Shown: piece after piece, positions 59,406 to 64,000 of the stretch
How positions within the stretch are numbered: position 1 is the stretch's first letter
Layout: every line of letters begins with the position of its first letter
From: Bacteroidales bacterium
GTDB taxonomy: Bacteria; Bacteroidota; Bacteroidia; Bacteroidales; VadinHA17
DNA length: 64,000 nt
NCBI GenBank assembly: GCA_016928075.1
Contig: JAFGLJ010000035.1
Span: 1 to 64,000, forward strand
Direction: 5' to 3'
The notes under the pieces: model-generated
The model's input: the letters and a program-made list of their open reading frames with translations, nothing else
What the model was told of the DNA's origin: nothing
Database searches by the model: none
Made by a program: the position numbers and the translations under genes

Positions 59406-62400
59406 ATGAAGAAAATTTCTGTTTTAATCATGTTCTTGGCCGTCCTGGGCTTACAGCTAGCACAGGCACAGGTCAGACAGATCACAGGTACCGTGACCAG
59501 TGCAGAAGACGGGGCGCCGTTACCTGGTGTTCAGATTGTTGTTGTTGGCAGTACCATAGGAGCCATCACGGACGTCAACGGAAATTACTCCATTGATGTA
59601 CCTGAAACTGCAACTACCTTGCAGTTCTCATTCGTGGGGCTGACAACACAGGCAATTGACATTGAAGGAAAATCTGTCATTGATGTTGTAATGGAAGAGG
59701 ATCTGCAGGCCCTTGGGGAAATAATCGTAACGGGTTATAGTACCAGGGGTAAGAATCAGCTTACAGGATCAACTGTCCAGGTGACTGCTGACAAACTTAG
59801 GGATACCCCTGTTGCCTCGGTTGACCAGACCCTCCAGGGTAAGGTTGCGGGTCTTGTCATTAACACTTTCTCGGGAACCCCCGGCTCCAGGCAGGAAATC
59901 AGGATCAGGGGTGTAAGCTCACTTACAGCTTCCAATGATCCGCTGTTTGTTATCGATGGTGTTCCTGTTATAAATGAAGAAATTACAGGATCCACCGCCT
60001 TTTCATCTCTGGGCTCGCTTGCTGCTATTAACCCTGATGACATCGAGTCAATAACCGTGCTGAAAGATGCTTCTGCCACATCGGCCTACGGTGCAAGGGG
60101 ATCAAACGGTGTTATCGTTATTACCACCAACAAAGGTAAAGCAGGTAAAACAAGATTCAACTTTTCAGCTAACTACGGTTTTCAGAACAAGGCTGTTGTG
60201 GGCCGTAAAGAACTGACAGCCCTTCAGCGAGAAGAGCTTTATCTTGAAGCCGTGCTTAACACTTACGGTGAAGATTACAGCCTGGAAACCCCCGAACAGG
60301 CCTATGATTTTGCTGTTGACAATAACCTCTTCGGAGTACAGCAGTATATTGCATGGAATGCATTAGGAAGACCGGAAGGCAACTGGGGCGAGGCTGTCCT
60401 TAACAAAAATGCACCAACCTATAAGGTAAACTTATCAGCATCAGGAGGTGACAATACTTCGTCATTCTATGCTTCATTGGGTTATATGAACCAGGAATCA
60501 GTAGCCATAGGTAACCTTTTTGAAAGACTGACCGGGCAGCTGAACTACCAGAGAAAATTCCATGACAGGGTCAATTTCTCCACAACCAACACCGTTTCAT
60601 ACACCAACCAGGATCATATTTTCCTTGAAACTTCGGCTTACTATGGAAACCCGCATATGCTGAGGTATTTCATGCCGCCCACAATACCTCCATATAATGA
60701 GGACGGCACACCGAACATTGACTATGCTTCTGTTGCATTCAACATTATCTACCTCCAGGAGAATAACATCACCTGGAACCATATGCTCAGGTTTTTGTCA
60801 AACAGCTTTGTTGAATATGAAATAATTGATAACCTGAAGTTCAAGTCATTATATGCATTTGACTGGGTAATGGGTCACTATAAGGATTACCGTAACAGGT
60901 ACCATGGTGATTCAAGGGATGAAAACGGTAGTTCATATATGATACTTGACCAGGATTTCAATATGGTGTTCCAGAACTCACTGGACTACTCACTTAACTT
61001 CCTTGATAACCACAGGGTCGACCTTAAAGCCCTTATCGAGTACCAGAAATTCAAGTCATGGTATATGTATGCCTATGGCGAGAACTTTGTTACAGATGGA
61101 CTTACCAATGTGGCCTCTGCAGGATCCAACTTTGACGCCACTTCAGAATTCAGTGACTGGGCCAACCTGTCATACCTGGGTATGCTGAACTATAACTACA
61201 TGGGCAAGTATATTGCTGACTTCACCTTCAGAAGGGAAGGATCATCAAGGTTTGCCGAGGACCGCAGGTTCGGTAATTTCTGGGCCGTCGGTGTGGCATG
61301 GAACATGAGCCAGGAAAACTTCATGCAAGGAGTGTCATTCATTGACAACTTGAGGTTCAGAGGATCTTATGGTGTCAGCGGTAACTCCGGTGTGGGTCTG
61401 AATGCCTTCCAGTCATTACTTGGCTATGCTGCTGACTATGCCGGGGCAGGTGCTTCCTATCCATCAGGTTATGGTAACAATATGCTTACATGGGAGAAGA
61501 ACAGGAACTACGATGTTGGTTTCGACTTTGCCATCCTGAATAACAGGATAGACGGTTCATTCTCATACTTCAACAAGGAAACCTTTGACCTGTTGCAGAA
61601 TGTTCCTCTTACCAGGACTTCCGGGTTCAGCAGTATTACAAGGAACGTTGGGGCAATGGTAAACACCGGTATTGAGACAATGGTCAACCTTGCCGCTGTT
61701 CGTACCAGTGATTTCAACCTGAACTTCAGTTTCAACTTTGCCACATTGCATAACGAGGTCACTGAGCTTGCAAAAGATGCTGAAGGCAATGATATTGTAA
61801 TATCCAACAGCTATAAGAAGGTAGCAGTAGGACATACATATTACGAGTGGTACATGCAAGAGTGGGCTGGAGTCAATCCTGAAACAGGATTGCCTCAATG
61901 GTATGTCAATGAGACTGATGATGAGGGCAATATAGTTGACCCTGATGCAATCACTGAAAACTATAACGAAGCTCAGCGTGCATGGATGGGCAAGAGTGCC
62001 ATCCCGACATGGTCAGGCGGTGGCGGTATTCATATTGATTTCAAAGGAATTTATTTTGATGCCAACTTATATGTTGCAGGCGGCCATCTGATAGAAGAGC
62101 AATGGGACCACTATACATGGGATAATGGTCTGTATTCAGTCGGTTATTTCAATGGTATTGAAAAACTCCTGGAAAGATGGCAGCAGCCGGGTGATATAAC
62201 TGATATTCCCAAGTTTCAGTTTATGTTCAGGCCTCAGAATGCAGTATCTACCTCATCCCGTGTATTGTTTAAAGGTGATTATATGAGGCTTAAAGATTTA
62301 GTATTGGGTTACAACCTTCCTCCATCAATACTATCAAGGCTCAAACTCACAGGCGCTTCAATATATGCAAGGGGAACCAACATGTTCACCTATGCATTTG

Positions 62401-62510
62401 ACCCGGACACAAGAGAGGGATATGATCCGGAAACACAGGCCGACGGATATACCGGTCTTGAGACTCCGCCAATCAAATCACTCGTATTTGGTATAAACGT
62501 AAATTTCTAG
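59406..62510 (+). CDS. SusC-family TonB-dependent outer-membrane transporter (second locus)
   Basis: A 1034-residue protein. A signal peptide (to about residue 21, LQLAQAQ) is followed by a carboxypeptidase-regulatory-like domain (TGTVTSAEDGAPLPGVQIVVVG, about 27-105). The SusC motif is IIVTGYSTRGKNQLTGS, and the plug contains GTPGSRQEIRIRGVSS, FVIDGVPVINEE and VLKDASATSAYGARGSNGVIVITT. The barrel ends SLVFGINVNF. It is only distantly like the starch-locus SusC. With no glycosidase in view to the right, the substrate is unknown; members of this lineage also import peptides. Downstream genes beyond the window might tell. Confidence 0.95.
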   Translation: MKKISVLIMFLAVLGLQLAQAQVRQITGTVTSAEDGAPLPGVQIVVVGSTIGAITDVNGNYSIDVPETATTLQFSFVGLTTQAIDIEGKSVIDVVMEEDLQALGEIIVTGYSTRGKNQLTGSTVQVTADKLRDTPVASVDQTLQGKVAGLVINTFSGTPGSRQEIRIRGVSSLTASNDPLFVIDGVPVINEEITGSTAFSSLGSLAAINPDDIESITVLKDASATSAYGARGSNGVIVITTNKGKAGKTRFNFSANYGFQNKAVVGRKELTALQREELYLEAVLNTYGEDYSLETPEQAYDFAVDNNLFGVQQYIAWNALGRPEGNWGEAVLNKNAPTYKVNLSASGGDNTSSFYASLGYMNQESVAIGNLFERLTGQLNYQRKFHDRVNFSTTNTVSYTNQDHIFLETSAYYGNPHMLRYFMPPTIPPYNEDGTPNIDYASVAFNIIYLQENNITWNHMLRFLSNSFVEYEIIDNLKFKSLYAFDWVMGHYKDYRNRYHGDSRDENGSSYMILDQDFNMVFQNSLDYSLNFLDNHRVDLKALIEYQKFKSWYMYAYGENFVTDGLTNVASAGSNFDATSEFSDWANLSYLGMLNYNYMGKYIADFTFRREGSSRFAEDRRFGNFWAVGVAWNMSQENFMQGVSFIDNLRFRGSYGVSGNSGVGLNAFQSLLGYAADYAGAGASYPSGYGNNMLTWEKNRNYDVGFDFAILNNRIDGSFSYFNKETFDLLQNVPLTRTSGFSSITRNVGAMVNTGIETMVNLAAVRTSDFNLNFSFNFATLHNEVTELAKDAEGNDIVISNSYKKVAVGHTYYEWYMQEWAGVNPETGLPQWYVNETDDEGNIVDPDAITENYNEAQRAWMGKSAIPTWSGGGGIHIDFKGIYFDANLYVAGGHLIEEQWDHYTWDNGLYSVGYFNGIEKLLERWQQPGDITDIPKFQFMFRPQNAVSTSSRVLFKGDYMRLKDLVLGYNLPPSILSRLKLTGASIYARGTNMFTYAFDPDTREGYDPETQADGYTGLETPPIKSLVFGINVNF

Positions 62511-62514
62511 TACA

Positions 62515-63903
62515 ATGAAAAAAATAACATATACATTATTATCGATCGCACTGCTGGCAGGTGTACTTGCCTCCTGCAGTAAGGAAGCCCTGGATCCCAC
62601 CCTTGCACAGGCAAAAGCGGTTGAGGGAAGCATAAACACTGTTGAGGATATAAAAGGTCTTGTTTACGGTGTCTACAACAGGTTGACCGCCAGCTCATAT
62701 TATGGAAGGGATTTTATCATCTGGGGTGAAGTAAGAAGCGACAATTGCTTTTCAAACGGTAACTCGGGTAGGTTTGTCGGTGATGCCAGGATGGACTATA
62801 CCAGTAGCTTCGGTGGCCACTGGGCACAGGCATATTCAGCGATAGCAGTTGCCAATATTATCATAGGGATTAATCCGGATGATATAGAGGGAGACCGCGA
62901 CCAGCTCGACCATTATATCGGAGAGGCATATGCCTTAAGGGCACTGTGCCATTACGACCTGCTGATCTATTACGGGCAGATGCATAATGGTGATGCTGCC
63001 GGACTTGGTATACCTTATATCAAAGTGTATAAGAGTGAAGACCTTTACCCTCCAAGGGATACATGGCAGAATAACGTAACAGATATCTACGCTGATATCG
63101 ATATGGCCATCTCACTGATGGATCCGGCTCTGGCTGATGATTCAAAGCAGTTTTTCACCTATTATGGTGCCCATGCACTTAAAGCCAGGGTAGCCACATA
63201 TTTCGGCGACTGGTCTGATGTTGTAAGCTCATGCCAGGCAGTTATGGCGGGTGATTACGAAATTGTCGCTGGTGCTAATTTTGCCAATTCATTCCTTATT
63301 GACAGTGATGTCAATTCAGTCTTTGAACTTGCTTTCAGCGGCGTTGACAATGCAAACATCAACGGACTGCAGTATATTTACAGGGGCAAATCGTATGGTG
63401 ATATTTCGCCACTTGAAGACTTAGTCCTCTGTTTTGACCCTGGTGATGTGAGGGCTGCACCGGATATGATAGGACCCGATCCCGATGTGCCAACAAGGAT
63501 TTACACTAACCTTGGGAAATATCCTTCATATGACTATTCAGACAATGTGCCTGTACTGCGCTATGAAGAGGTTATTCTGAACTATGCCGAAGCTCTCTGG
63601 AGGATTAACCCGGCTGATGCCAACGCACTGACACAGCTTAACCTTGTTCCCGCACAGAGGGGTGCTTTGGCCTATACCGAAGTAACCGAAGACAATATCC
63701 TTCTCGAGAGAAGGAGGGAATTCTGCTTCGAAGGCCTGAGGTTCCACGACCTTGCCCGTACAGGAAGGGATATTCCTTATGTTGACACATTTAACCAGAC
63801 ACACCTGGGACCTGCTTACGGATCATATAACTATGCATTCCCCATCCCGCTGGGTGAATTGGATGCTAATCCGAATATGGTTCAGAACCGTGGATACTTA
63901 TAA
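62515..63903 (+). CDS. SusD/RagB-family nutrient-binding lipoprotein (second locus)
   Basis: A 462-residue surface lipoprotein (VLASC, Cys20). SusD features are DIKGLVYGVYNRLTASSYYGRDFIIWGE, YIGEAYALRALCHYDLLIYYGQM, LRYEEVILNYAEALWRINPADANALTQLN and the C-terminal ILLERRREFCFEGLRFHDLARTG plus IPLGELDANPNMVQNRGYL. It starts 4 nt after the susC stop. The strong terminator 18 nt beyond its stop closes the operon, so this pair is transcribed without enzymes. Confidence 0.95.
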   Translation: MKKITYTLLSIALLAGVLASCSKEALDPTLAQAKAVEGSINTVEDIKGLVYGVYNRLTASSYYGRDFIIWGEVRSDNCFSNGNSGRFVGDARMDYTSSFGGHWAQAYSAIAVANIIIGINPDDIEGDRDQLDHYIGEAYALRALCHYDLLIYYGQMHNGDAAGLGIPYIKVYKSEDLYPPRDTWQNNVTDIYADIDMAISLMDPALADDSKQFFTYYGAHALKARVATYFGDWSDVVSSCQAVMAGDYEIVAGANFANSFLIDSDVNSVFELAFSGVDNANINGLQYIYRGKSYGDISPLEDLVLCFDPGDVRAAPDMIGPDPDVPTRIYTNLGKYPSYDYSDNVPVLRYEEVILNYAEALWRINPADANALTQLNLVPAQRGALAYTEVTEDNILLERRREFCFEGLRFHDLARTGRDIPYVDTFNQTHLGPAYGSYNYAFPIPLGELDANPNMVQNRGYL

Positions 63904-63921
63904 TCACTGAAACTCTATAAG

Positions 63922-63954
63922 AAAAAATGCCCCGTGCCGCGGGGCATTTTTTTT
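63922..63954 (+). terminator. Rho-independent terminator after the second susCD pair
   Basis: ATGCCCCG and CGGGGCAT form an 8-bp GC-rich stem with a 5-nt loop, extended by A/T pairs on both sides and ending in a run of eight T. It starts about 18 nt after the SusD stop. The flanking A and T runs make it work in both directions. Confidence 0.92.
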
Positions 63955-64000
63955 GGATTAATGGAATGATGGATTATTGAAGGAAAATAATATTGTGTCT

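Overview
The window is chromosomal DNA from a Bacteroidota bacterium, most likely a Bacteroidales-type glycan degrader. The evidence is two SusC/SusD pairs, a SusE-like protein, lipoprotein signals, a type IX secretion C-terminal domain, GH13/GH29/GH53/GH65/GH95 enzymes, and promoters of the Bacteroidota form (TTTG, about 20 nt, TAnnTTTG) with weak Shine-Dalgarno sequences. There is no phage, plasmid or IS transposase. The species cannot be named from the sequence.

Layout. 1-7.9 kb: a fused N-formylglutamate-amidohydrolase-like/QEGLA protein with an ATP-grasp partner, a sulfatase, L-serine dehydratase, tRNA-Val(GAC), a NUDIX hydrolase and a four-helix-bundle gene. 8.1-15.0 kb: a compact histidine operon in the order hisG-hisD-hisCB-hisH-hisAF-hisIE. 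Two pairs of neighbouring genes are fused in frame. In front lies a textbook attenuator: a 19-residue leader peptide with five consecutive His codons, a possible antiterminator, and a GC hairpin followed by a T-run 14 nt before hisG. 15.1-16.6 kb: glycerol kinase. 16.9-35.2 kb: a starch/maltodextrin utilisation locus. A transporter, a maltose phosphorylase and a lipoprotein amylase run rightward; susC-susD-susE, a GH53 galactanase and two GH13 enzymes run leftward; a LacI-type regulator is divergent from susC. The same 12-nt operator-like sequence lies upstream of both arms. 35.4-40.6 kb: three alpha-L-fucosidase-type enzymes (GH95, GH29, GH29). 40.9-45.4 kb: two poorly known proteins, IspD and an acyl-CoA synthetase. 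46.0-54.1 kb: a leftward cluster of two ROK kinases, a GlmS/AgaS-like SIS protein, a PIG-L deacetylase and a PPi-type phosphofructokinase, which reads as cytoplasmic amino-sugar catabolism. 54.3-59.0 kb: Lgt, a four-helix-bundle gene, a TetR regulator and a three-gene methylthioadenosine salvage operon. 59.4-63.9 kb: a second SusC/SusD pair ending in a strong terminator.

The least explained feature is the intergenic DNA. It is full of short-period degenerate tandem repeats (6-12 nt units, at least nine families), often with a small hairpin inserted, and very often starting within 0-30 nt of a stop codon. Several genes take their last codons or their stop from such a repeat. All three four-helix-bundle (23S-IVS-protein-like) genes are bracketed by inverted copies of a repeat, each from a different family (GGCTAA/GGCTGA, ACGACTA, GGAGCAG). 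Together with gene-less inverted pairs elsewhere, this suggests a family of small IVS-like or MITE-like elements, though chance pairing in repeat-rich DNA is not excluded.
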